Assembly (NCBI RefSeq): GCF_000143535.2
Contig: NC_037310.1
Location: forward strand, 1,612,001 to 1,676,000
DNA: 64,000 nucleotides
Source: Botrytis cinerea B05.10
Lineage: Eukaryota; Ascomycota; Leotiomycetes; Helotiales; Sclerotiniaceae
Direction: 5' to 3'
How positions within the stretch are numbered: position 1 is the stretch's first letter; the number at the start of each line of letters is the position of its first letter. The translations under genes and the position numbers were made by a program. Of this stretch, positions 1 to 10,672 are shown in pieces. The notes under the pieces were generated by a model that worked only from the letters and a program-made list of their open reading frames with translations, searched no databases and was not told where the DNA came from.

Positions 1-1861
1 CTTGAAGCAAGTTCAACTAAAAGAGCGATGCCTGTGGTATAATTTTCAACCCCAATTTTCTGGACAGGAACCACGACAGCATCTGTAATATCTGGACATT
101 CGATAACCGCATGTTCAATAATGCTGGGGTTGGCAATCATTGTATTTGCAAGAACAATCATATCATCTGATCTCGCTTTGTAAGTCCAGAGATCCGGCTT
201 AGTCGGATGAGGTGAGTACAAATCACGAGTGGCAAACTTTATCATTAGAAAGTTAGTGATTTCCTAGTGAAAAGGTTGTTCATGGCTGAATGGAAGGCAC
301 GAAACTAGATCAAAAAAAGGGAGACAAAAAAACGACACACAAAAGTTGGAGTTTGGGGATGAGAAATAAGTTTGTGAGCTAGAAGCAAAGTTACAAATTA
401 CTTACCTCCGTGAGATCGGGAAAGAGTTTGAAAACTGGTTGCTCATCTTCAGGTTTGGGATTGCGCACAATATACGCTTCATACAGGTTGTCGTTGTATT
501 TCCGGAACTGTAGACCTGCTGCAGGATGGGCTTGGAAGTATTTCCAGTCCTTGGGATCCCAGTCTCCAATTTTTCGAATCAAGGGGTAGCTTACCGACTC
601 AGTGGATCCGTGAGATGTATACAAGTCGAGCTTGGTAACTACAGCATCTCCCAATGACTGTGCTACGTCACCACCTCCATAGCACATTAAACTGACATGG
701 CTCGCTAGCGAGTCAAGAAGCTCTGGGCTTCTGGCACACTCGGCTACTAGTGAGGGCCCACCAAGAATTCCAGTTACATCGCTCGTATATTTGAGCCCCT
801 CGGCTGCAAGGGCCGCTGTTGGAATGGTTGCAGCGGGTGGAAAGACGTAAGCTGTTTGACCTGCTATTGCTGCAATCATTATACAAACGAATGAAGTCTA
901 AACAACGGGAGGTCTGTCAGTGCAGTGATCTTGGCAATGAATGTTGGATAGCTTTTGCGAGGAAGGAATGATCTCACGTGAAATGGAGCGGTAAGAGCAA
1001 AGACTCTTCCACCCTCGCTCTTTCTCTCCATCGACTCAAACCCTTCCGGTGGCTCTATTTGTATTGCTTTCATGTAAGCAGCTGCAAAGTCATGAGTATA
1101 GATTATTGGCTTCGGAAGACCTGTTGTTCCCGAAGTATGAAGGGCTACCAATGGTTCTCTTTTGGCACTTTCAAAAGTTTTGTCATAGGGGAAGTGTTCG
1201 TAAGTAGAATTTAGTAGCTCTTCGATGGAAGGCACGCTGAGAACCTGTAGATGATCATGTATTTGTACTACCGGTGCAACAGTTGGTGGTTTTGGATCGG
1301 TAGTCAGCAGTACTTGGCAACCTGTGGCCTTGAAAAGACTTTTTGTAGCTTCGGGGGTGTTTCGTGACGAAGTAAGAAGTAACTAAATGTATGATAAGCC
1401 AAATTGAAGCGGAAAAAGTATGTTTGAGCTCTTTTCGGTGTTTTTTTATCTTCTTTCTATGTCATTCATATTCATTGCCATACAATGCTTCTACAAACAG
1501 ACACGTTATAATATCAAATATGGCATACCTTGTAGCCTGCCTTCACAGCACCCAAAATAAAAACAGCGTATCGGAAATCATTCCAACCCATATAGCAGAG
1601 TGTCTGAAAGTCCTTTCCCGGTCCCAGTTTCTCCGTCAGCCACCAAGCCGCACCATTCACAGCATTTCCTAACTGACCATAGGTGATCTTCCGATACCCT
1701 TTGTCAAAACCGACAAGAGATACAGGATACTCCCCAAACAGGACTGCCGGGCGTACTCTCGCCATGCCATCGAGCATGTTGATAAGAAGCTGAGGCTTGC
1801 TGTGCAGAGAGTTCCGAGCTTTGGGACCAGGATATCCTTCTTCAAAGATGATTGAAGCCAT
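1..1861 (-). CDS. NRPS-like adenylate-forming enzyme, N-terminal adenylation domain (3' part outside window)
   Basis: Partial gene entering from the left edge. Exons 1861-1529, 1382-978, 897-406 and 236 to beyond 1 join in frame. Introns have GTATG, GTGAG and GTAAG donors. The protein starts MASIIFEEGYPG and reads as an ANL-superfamily adenylation domain of the fungal NRPS-like type (A domain usually followed by a carrier domain and a reductase or thioesterase). The A3 phosphate loop is intact (LHTSGTTGLPKP, exon 2), as are a GSTES A5 motif (exon 3) and an F-x-TRDLYSPHP stretch (exon 4). In exon 4 the A10 region reads DDMIVLANTMIANP where the family has NGEKxNP, so the catalytic lysine position holds isoleucine. 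Such enzymes activate aryl or amino acids in secondary metabolism; the substrate cannot be inferred. The MFS exporter and PKS relic downstream suggest a decayed cluster. Confidence 0.85.
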
Positions 1862-3726
1862 TGTGTTGGTTCTGCGATGAGGCGGGTAGTAGGATTGGGG
1901 GAAAATGGTGATGTGAAATTCAGTACTATTTGAGAGAAAAAGACCTTGCTCAACTCATCAAAGATACGAGAGAATTTAAGAAACAGAGAATGAGAAGTAA
2001 AAACGACTCTTGTTCGAGGGAAAAAGCGAAGGCATGACGCAGGTGCCGGACAAACACCGCTGACTCAAATATGTGCTGTGCCGCATGCCGGAGTAACTAA
2101 AAGTAGAATCGCCTCGTCTTCATGGCCCATTTCCTGCGGTATAATGGATCCAAAGGGAAGAATGAAAGGCTGAATAGAAAACAGTTGATCACGCGTATTG
2201 TTGCTCTTGTTGCAGAAACTTCGGTTCTAGGTGAACTTGTCCAACAGCTAAATCTAATTAAGTACGATTGTCATTACATAACATTGCTCTCAAATTTCAA
2301 GATCTGTTCGAATGTAGTGCCGGGTAGCTAGTTGGACACATCTTTGATCACTGTACATGGTAGACCGAGGCACTGGCACTGTGGTGAAGATCTAATGGGC
2401 TCTTCTGCAAACCCCCATGTACCTGATAGTCTGTCTGGCTTTGTAGGATTAAGCCCTCAGAGTAGAATAGATAAATGCTCTAAAGAGGCATGGATTCTTC
2501 AAACCTGTGGACCTTGAATATAAGCGAGTGTTTTGATGTGTCATTCGCATAAATCTACTTTGACCGAGGGGAATTAGGAGGACTAGTTGGCCCCTTGACA
2601 TCAACTCGTTAGTCGAAGTTGTGCACTTTCCTGCCTGATATCCTTATTTACATGTTCTGTGATTGGATAAAAAAATATGATGTGCATGTTACTCCGTGTG
2701 AAAAATTAATTCGTGGTGGGTAACTGATGATTGCACATGGTGGACCGTTGAGACAAGCTTCTGGGTACTCACACCCGTAGAAGATAAGCTTCTCGGCTTG
2801 CATATCCCGTCGATTACTGTGATACCAAGCACATAGGTGGGCTGGGCGGGTTGCAAAATGATTTGTTTATCAAAGATCCAAAAATAACGCGATCGAAGTT
2901 TGTGACAATTTCAAGAAAACAGAGTCAATTTTGAATCTTTGAAGCTAATCTGTCTGGATTTCCTTATTAATTACGGCGTACTCCCCCATGCAGATGATTG
3001 TGCGTAAAGATCACTCTGCATGGTTCAAAATGTATGGGCCTTGCTTCCATAAAATGAAGTCTTCTGAGCTCGCACAACCTTCCGCATTTTCTTTTAATTA
3101 AACGTGTTGGTACGTGAATGTTGGTTGATGTTGGAAAATATCCAACCGTTGACCCCCACTGCGCCGCACTATAGTTTCCGTCTACCCCAATGAAAATAAG
3201 ACGAATTCATTTTTTGAAATTGGAAGTGAATGTTGCTTTGAAATGCCAACCTTGATGTCGGCCTCGATTAATCACCAGGATACAACCACTGGGGCGCAAA
3301 ATCATATATCTATGATGTGAATAATTCATTGGCCCTGAGAATAGATGGGGTGGGGCTGATGTGTTGCATAGAGCTGGTGGGTAATCATTTAGAATTCGGT
3401 AAAGGGTTCAACTGCGACGTCAAAATATCAACTATAGGGGTCTGCTTTAGTTGAACTTGAGTATCTGGTGGTATTTTTATCTATGCAGCACTCGACCTAT
3501 CTGTAACATTCTCCGCTAAACTTCTATGGAGACAGAGTCTGGGTAATACTACGCTGCAATGTAATTGCGGCTTGCAGTTGTGCCAGATAGAAGAGGGTGG
3601 TTACATGTTAGGTTGATGTAAGCGAACAAACATTTCCTTCCGGGTTGGACTTCTCCGTCTATGTTTTCTAGAATAGTACCATCTCACAATCAAAGATTCG
3701 AACACATTGTAAGTGAACAATAAAAG
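1862..3726. other. Intergenic spacer between divergent NRPS-like and MFS genes
   Basis: AT-rich spacer holding the two divergent promoters. Only short, unconvincing ORFs are present on either strand (for example 2122-2331 and 2332-2517). I saw no RNA gene and no long repeat. A short palindromic pair CCATGCAG/CTGCATGG lies near 2987-3022. Confidence 0.5.
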
Positions 3727-5727
3727 ATGGAAAACAGTGTTTCCGATACAGATCCAATACCACAAATTTTAGAGAAAGTCTGTTTTGATGCCAATCTCGA
3801 ATCTCCTCCTATATCAGCTCTTGAAGAAACGAGAAGGGCCTCCAATTATCTAAAAGGATGGCCTCTGCATTTGCTCACCACAGCGTGAGTATCCTTTAGT
3901 GCCACACAGCTGTCAGCTCACTAACGAATTGACTCCTGACAATAGACTAATGCTCGCTATCTTTCTTCCTCAGGTTGAAGGAACAATTGCAGCAACAGCT
4001 CTAATATCTATCACGAATGATTTACGAGGTTTCAACGAAAGCAGCTGGATTATCACGGCATACATGCTCACATATACTTGTTTGTTCTCGACTCATGCTT
4101 GTGCAATGCAGTGCTCTAACTTCATGTCCTTTCAGGTTTTCTTATTATCAGCGCAAAGCTTAGTGATATCTTTGGCCGAAAGTCCCTTTTACTAGTTTCA
4201 GTTGGATTGTTTGTTATATTCTCAGCTGCATGTGCTGGAGCACAGTCAATGACTCAGTTGTAGGTATGCCCTCGAAATTCTTGCAGAAACCACCTACGTC
4301 TGATGATTATTCAGGATCATACTTAGAGCCTTCCAAGGCATTGGTGCATCAGGAACCTATGCTCTTGTTACTGTCATCCTATTCGAGCTTGTACCGTCGG
4401 AGAAATATGCTTCTTACACAAGTATACTAGCTGCAATCCTGGGGACCTCCCTCGTGATAGGGCCGATTCTCGGGGGTATCATTTGCAACTTTACGACTTG
4501 GAGGTGGATCTTCATTATCAAGTAAGTGTTCCTCAGACAGAGAAATTTATCAGGCTGACACTTCGCAAACAGTGTAATTCTAGGCGCAATTACGATAGTA
4601 CTCTTATCCTTAGCTTTGCCCAAAAATTATCCTCACCACCATCTCCCTGAGTCGATGTACAAACCCAAGACATTAAGCGAGAGCTTTTCTAGGCAACAAT
4701 TCGGGAGAGTGGACTTCATAGGAACGGGCCTTCTCTTATGTGCAGCAATCCTCTTGATCGTTGCACTCGAAGAAACCGGTATCGACTATAAATGGAACTC
4801 TGGATTCATCATTGCAATGCTAACAATTTCCATCATCTCGTGGATTTCATTTTTTGCATGGTCATGGAGAATAACTTCATGGGATGGAACCCGCGAACCT
4901 ATATTCCCGTGGAGATTTTTAACGAGTCGAACTTGTGCTGGACTTTTTATGTAAGTTGTTCAAACACACCCTATAACATAACTGGGTTTCTAATCTGTTC
5001 AAGTATTGTATTCTTGACTGGAATGCCACTTACTGTTGCGCTTGTCCAGCTGCCGTTGCGTTTTCAAGTGGTCAACGGGCTTTCCCAACTTAACGCTGGT
5101 GTACGTCTCTTGCCTTTTCTGGCTTTCACTCCTGTTGGATCAATGGTTACGGCTGGCGTGGAGGGAAAGTTCAAAGTCCCACCATTGTACATGTTTATCG
5201 CGGCTTCGTGTCTCCAAATCGCGGCGTTCACATTACTCAGTTTCTCTCCTACCGATAGCCACATTAACCATGCACAGTATGGATATCAGGCAATGGCTGC
5301 TATTGCTATCGGGAGTTCTCTAGCTAGTTTGACGGTGATGGCCCCTTTCATGGTGGAGGAACGAGATAAATGTTCGGGCAGTACTTCTCATCGTTTTGAT
5401 ATTCTTGCTAACATAGTCTTAGCTGTTGCGATGGCTGCCGTCCTCCAATTTCGAACGATGGGAGGTGCTATTGGATTGGCAATTGTTACCACCGTGATGA
5501 ATCGTTACATCAAAACCCATTTGTCGGAAATTTTGACACCGAATCAAGTACATGAAATATTGCGGAGCACGGAAAGTCTGGCATTGTTACCGCCCTCGGC
5601 ACTTAGACCTGTGACAGAAACGTTTGCGAGAGGCTTCAATTTACAAATGCGAATCTTGATAGGGACATCTGTAGCTCAGATACCTTTTTCAATGCTCGTT
5701 TGGCGGAAGAAACAGATCGTTGTATAG
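3727..5727 (+). CDS. MFS drug/metabolite exporter, DHA2-like (seven exons)
   Basis: Exons 3727-3884, 3946-4079, 4136-4259, 4315-4521, 4573-4950, 5004-5371 and 5423-5727 join to a 557-residue protein. Signatures of a drug:H+ antiporter of the major facilitator superfamily are visible: LPQVEGTIAATAL in the first span, the loop motif AKLSDIFGRKSLL, RAFQGIGASG, and LGTSLVIGPILGG (antiporter motif C region). A hydrophobic C-terminal half follows, consistent with 12 to 14 membrane spans. It probably exports a toxin or metabolite across the plasma membrane. The last intron (5372-5422, 51 nt, with a GCTAAC branch point) is a multiple of three without stops; removing it restores the family reading ERDK-S-VAMAAVLQFR. 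Neighbours are an NRPS-like gene upstream and a PKS relic downstream, fitting a transport role for a former metabolite cluster; that is inference. Confidence 0.88.
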
Positions 5728-5859
5728 ATATTTGTGTAGCAAGACTTTGAAGGAGCCAGACTAAAGAATGAAACAATTCATTAATAAGTAATTTCTTTTG
5801 GGCTGTCTGGGGAAGGTTGAAAGCAGATGAGAACCCTAATGTTAATTCTATACAAGCTC

Positions 5860-6170
5860 ACCACCTTTCGACTCCAGGCGGGCGATCCAATCAAAGCGAG
5901 CGCCATCGGTCGAACGCTCTGGAACTACTGTTTCAGAGATAGCCCTATATATATATGCATGCTTCCCCTAATCTATAGCCTGCCACTTATTTGGAGTGGC
6001 GCCGTGGGATCTAATATTGGGCATCTCGAAGGTGCTAGTGGTATTGCGGGTATCACAAAAACGATGTTTATTCTAGAAGCTAGTGTCATACCGCCCAGTG
6101 TCAATTGAAAAAGGACAAATCTTGATACTGATGAAGTACTTTTGAGAACCAAGGTGCTTCGCCGAAACGC
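5860..6170 (+). pseudogene. Relic of a polyketide synthase ketosynthase domain
   Basis: One reading frame gives QAGDPIKASAIGR, then RDSPIYI, an inserted stretch, then VGSNIGHLEGASGIAGITKT and LEASVIPPSVN. This is the C-terminal half of a type I PKS beta-ketoacyl synthase; family members read QAGDPIEA...GSVKxNIGHLEGASGIAG. The second catalytic histidine (NIGHLEG) is kept. About 17 residues (near 5960-6000) replace the usual G-S-V-K linker, a TGA stop follows PPSVN where F-E-K is expected, and the reading decays after that into further stops. No N-terminal KS half with the active-site cysteine, AT, KR or ACP domain is visible nearby, so this is a fragment and not a working gene. Confidence 0.72.
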
Positions 6171-8238
6171 CAAGATAAATTTTAGAGATTACTGATTCTT
6201 GTTTAGTTTCCCTGTGAGTGTACTCCATGGCGCTCTGAAGGGCAGAGAGACTAGCAAGTTTCGACAAATTAGAGACCAAAACAATTTTCAAGGAAGTAGA
6301 GCACAAAAGAAACCCTGATATGAATTCATTCCCAGTGCGAAAATATGCCATCCACCAGCACAAGTGAAGTAGAGTACGTATGTCTATTCTCAAAATCGAA
6401 AGAGTAGATTATTTAATTCTCTGGCCTGAGTATTTGGGTTTCGGTATTTCTGAAGGCCACAGCGTGAAGAAATTATGTGAAAGAGAGATTTCTATCCATA
6501 GATTGATTGTATGTTTCCACTATCTAAAAGTATATTATGGCATAGAAAAGGATAAATTTTAGCAGATTCCATACACGACAGCAATATTGAGATATCTAAT
6601 ACACCCTAAGAGCATTTGAGCCAAACTCGAAACGGATTGTTGAAAAGCGGTGCATGGCCTACACACGAATTTCTAGATTGGACGCCTTTTCCCAGAGAGA
6701 ATGAATTTCTGTCAGCGCTACTGTCCCGATCAGTCTCCATACTCTTACTTACTACCACAAGCTATGCTAAAGAACTTGGCAAAGTTCAATCTAGAGATGG
6801 AAGGTACCCTTTTCCGACTTCAACGAATTAACGCCAGCTTTCCTGCTGCTCTGACACTAGACCGCAATAACCACATCTCCTTGAGTTGTACTTCATTGTG
6901 AGATACAATTAAATGCCTCACATCACAATCTTTACTCTGATCTCATTCATGCCAGCTAGGGGAATGGGACTAAGCGTTTATCTACGGCGCCAACTTTAGA
7001 ATACCAGAAGAAGAGAATGTGTTGGATCCACAGTTTTCAGACGGATCCTCAAACACCTAGGTATCTATTGTAAATCAGATCTACGTAGTCATTTGCCAAA
7101 ATAGGCGAAAGCGCTAACAGATTTCCGATATTCGCAGAGACCATTCATTTGGGGTATGACCAAGCTGGAAGTTTACGGGTATAGTAATTTTCTTTGCAGG
7201 ATAGTGAGGGGATTTCAAGTAGGGGCATCAAAACTTTCAGCTTGACATTTCCAAGTGTCGCTGAGTGACAGGCGAATGCGATAGCAAGCAAAATGATATG
7301 AGAGCGCGACGTACAATAGTGGAATAAGATAACACAGTATTGCAGATTTTATGATGCTGTAGATCATGAAAGAAGTAACATGTCTATTCCACCAAGTTTC
7401 AACCGATCCTCTCCTGTTTCGTTTTCTTCTTGCGAGCTTCCGTGAAGTCCCTTCCTGATGCGCGTTCCCAACGGAGATGGTCAGAAATTTGGATGCGGAA
7501 CATAACCATGAAATTATGACCGAAAACTTCTCCGGCTATGATTTGCGTGCTGCGCGGAGATTGTTCACAATTCAGACATGCAACAAATCCAGATATAGTC
7601 CCAAGCTCACACCTCCTCAGCACTCATGTGTGAAATGCGCGGAAACCTTCCTGAATTCAGACGTGCAACAATATCAATGACAGGTTTATGATTGATCAGT
7701 TCGTGCTCAGAATATTGCCACGTCTCACCCTAAATGATCAAAAGTGCCCAGTGTCATGGAATCTCCGGACCTCTCTTTTCTCTTCTGAAACTTCAGACAG
7801 CTCGGAGAAGGACCAAAATTTAGACGTGCAACAAGTATATTTTAAACACATACGAATACAGGTGACTGCCATGCTCGTGATATTTTCCTCTGTAGAAATT
7901 TCCGAAGTGTGCCTTGGCCGAATCGAGTTTAGGTCTCACCGAGCGGACCTATAAAAATCTGATATTTAGCAAAATCCTGATCCACTAATTCCGCATATGT
8001 CGTGAGGGCTTGAGGCGAGAAGAGGCGAGGGGAAAGAAAACTGTAAGTGTGTAATGTAATGAGATTAGATGCTATGTATATGGCACGCACGTTGTAATCC
8101 ATCATTAAGGAACTAGCGCCAAAGTTCATGTGATTAGATAGCCTTGTGAGAAGCTCGGACCCATCAAATTGAACATGTTGTTAGGGATAAATATGGAAGG
8201 TGCGACTTTAGTGGATTGATGTATATTCTGGATCCATA
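6171..8238. other. Gene-poor spacer, possible decayed sequence
   Basis: No convincing gene on either strand. Short ORFs around 6616-6901 in two frames may be further decayed coding sequence but match nothing I recognise. A 17-bp motif occurs three times (7570-7586, 7655-7671, 7818-7834). The right end is the promoter side of the Arp9 gene. Confidence 0.45.
7570..7834 (+). repeat. Three dispersed copies of a 17-bp motif
   Basis: ATTCAGACATGCAACAA at 7570, ATTCAGACGTGCAACAA at 7655 and ATTTAGACGTGCAACAA at 7818 differ by one or two bases. Spacings are 85 and 163 bp, roughly one and two units of about 82 bp. Flanking sequence between the copies is not obviously repeated. This may be a decayed tandem array or binding sites; the function is unknown. 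Confidence 0.5.
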
Positions 8239-8363
8239 CTATGGTGTAGGGAATAAGTTATGTTACACCGCCTTTGTCTTGCCACTGATAGAATCATTCT
8301 GCCCACGCAAGCTGATCCTGACTAGCGAAGGCGGTGTGACATAACTTATTCCCTACACCACAG
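8239..8363. mobile_element. Foldback element / MITE candidate with 36-bp terminal inverted repeats, flanked by TA
   Basis: The left arm 8239-8274 (starting CTATGGTGTAGGGAATAAG) and the right arm 8328-8363 are inverted copies matching at 34 of 36 bases, separated by 53 bp. The dinucleotide TA lies immediately outside both ends (8237-8238 and 8364-8365), as expected for target duplication by Tc1/mariner-type elements. There is no coding capacity. It lies about 220 bp upstream of the Arp9 start codon, so it may affect that promoter or be transcribed as a hairpin. Confidence 0.65.
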
Positions 8364-8581
8364 TAGCATTAATAATTCTACACCCCTTCCATCCCTCCAA
8401 GAACGACTCTTTCATTGACCCATCTCCATCTGAACAACCTCAATTCTAGATCAACAAAGTGAACTTCGGGGCTGCATTCCATTTTTTGTCAAGTAGTTTA
8501 CTACGATTGTTTATCACACCATTAACCTAACAGGGATTACTACCACATATTATCCGAACTAATCAACAACCATTCGCAAAA

Positions 8582-10672
8582 ATGCCACCCTTTAAGGATG
8601 AGCATATTCTCATTATTGCGCCGGGCTCACAAACAACTCTTGCTCAACTAGGTCTTCCTGAATCCTTTACTCCACCACAACGAAGATTTCCCACTCGTAT
8701 GTTTCTAGCTCCCGATGGAAAAACCTATGAGCCATACAAAATTCGACCCAAAAAGAAGGATGCTTCAGCTACAACAAACGGCGATACTGAGATGGGTGGA
8801 ATTAAAGAAGACAAGGCAGATGAGGAAGAAGAATTGGAAGAAGTCCCGGAGGATGACGAAGGCGCTATTTGGCCATTAAAAGGTTTGTCTATATGTTTCT
8901 TGCAGGCCTTGTATATGCTGATACAATGTAGAGGGTCGAATCGAGAATCTTCCAGCCTTTTGCGCTTTCCTACATCACGTTCACAACCAATTATCGCCAA
9001 CTCTTCACACGCCTGTTATGTTAATTGCGCAACCTGCTTGGACGGCCAAGAATCATGAAGACCTCACTCAATTCATATTTGAAAAGTTCAGAACTCCTGC
9101 GCTTTGCATCATGGACAGCGCATTGGCAACTTCATACGCATTTGGAATCGCAAACTCAACAGTCATCGATGTAGGATTTGAAAAGGTTGATATTACTGCT
9201 GTTACGGACTTCCAAATATCTGGCAGAGGAAATATACCACAGTCTGGTGGAGAGGCAATGACATTGCGCTTGCAAGAGTTACTCAAGTCGAAGGACTTTA
9301 CAAGGGATATGGCAGAACAATTGAAGAAGAGTGCAATTTGTGAAATACTACCTCTGGGGACTCCTCTGCCGGGTGGTGAGGAGAACGCAGAAGTCGTAAG
9401 CAACCCTGCCGCTGCAGCTTCCACTGGTGCACCATCGTCTGGACCGAATGTTAAGGTTGCAGAAGCACCTCGCGGACCAGGACAAAATACTGAGGTAGGA
9501 GAAGAAGATGCCATTAATGGTATCGATGCTGCAGAAGACGATGGTGTTTTAGATGTTGCTAGTATTGTGGCAAGTGGGAAAACTCAAGAATATCTCGCAA
9601 AGATTGAAAAGGAGAAAGCTGGAAAGGCTTCGAAGAAGGCCCAGAAGGACAAAGAAGCAGCAGAGGCGGCAGCAGCTAAGCCAGTGAGGTTACCAAACTC
9701 GAAGAGACCTCGCGCTACGTTCCACTACGAATCATCACTTCCTGAGCCAGACGCAAAACGCCAAAAGACGCCCGAGCCAGTAACCACAGCGAACCATGAG
9801 GGCGTACCATCTCCTACCGGTACAGCCACCGATGCTCCCGTCGACACTACGTCAGGTACCGATCCGGCTGTTGCGGTGGATGAAACTGCAGCTCGTGAGC
9901 AAGCAAAGACAGCACGCAGACAGAAAGCTTGGGAAGATGAGCACCCTGATCGCACGAGAAGAGATATTGACATCGGCCTAGAGAGATTCCAAGCAGCAAG
10001 TGAGAGTTATATGGACGCTATTGCCGATACTGTCTACAGGACTATCCTCTCCGTTGACGACATCTCCAAACGTCAAGATGCTTGGGATTCTCTGATCATC
10101 TGTGGATCAGGATCAAAGGTCAGAGGCTTCAAAGATGCGCTCATTGCAATTCTCAATGCCCGATATCTTATTTCGCCAAGCTCTGCAACCATGTTTATGA
10201 GTGAACTCCCTTCGAATCTACCAACACCATCTGGCACAGGTTCCATGACACCAAATGCTTCCTTTTCCTCGACACCACATCCAGTACCCTCAGCTAACGC
10301 AGTTAATCCTTTACTCCTTGCAGCGACTACCGCATCAAATCCTGCACTTAATCCTAACATACCTTCGTTCAACAGCGGAGCAAACGCTCAGCACTCATCA
10401 CACTCTCAGTCACCCACCAGCATCAAACTCGCCACTCCTCCAGGATACTTCCCAGAGTGGAAGACTTATGAGGAGGCCGTTTTCTTAGGATCTCAAGTAG
10501 CTGCCAAGGTCATTTTTGTTGTCGATCAAGGTCTATCCAAGGGGTTCTTATCACGAGTTGATTTCAACGAAGAAGGACCAACTGCTATTCATCAAGTGTA
10601 AGTTTTTTTTTCCTCTTGGATCGTGATATAAGTGCCTTGTACTGATACAGAAATAGTGGACTTGTGTATTAA
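8582..10672 (+). CDS. arp9: Arp9-type actin-related protein, SWI/SNF and RSC chromatin-remodelling subunit
   Basis: Exons 8582-8882, 8932-10597 and probably 10657-10672 give 660 residues. The N-terminus MPPFKDEHILIIAPGSQTT and the segments RRFPTRMF, MLIAQPAWTAKNHEDLTQ and STVIDVGFEKVDITAVTDF are those of the fungal Arp9 family. The actin fold is interrupted by a long low-complexity insert (about residues 250-400, acidic and Lys/Ala-rich) and a Ser/Pro-rich loop before the C-terminal PEWKTYEEAVFLGSQVAAK block. Arp9 pairs with Arp7 on the HSA helix of the remodeller ATPase in the nucleus. Without the second intron (GTAAGT donor at 10598, AATAG acceptor at 10656) the protein would end ...AIHQV at 10601; with it, a 16-nt last exon adds GLVY. 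The short last exon is my inference; the rest is secure. Confidence 0.88.

Noticed and set aside
4792..5003. N-terminal extension of the last MFS open frame
   Set aside because: This stretch lies in another frame of exon 5 and in the intron 4951-5003; the spliced model keeps the MFS reading.
6616..6901. Two overlapping-frame ORFs after the PKS relic
   Set aside because: Could be further PKS decay, but no motif could be matched with confidence in either frame.
9068..9514. 148-codon minus-strand ORF over Arp9
   Set aside because: Shadow of the Arp9 coding strand; similar antisense frames lie over MSH6, carX and the secreted protein.
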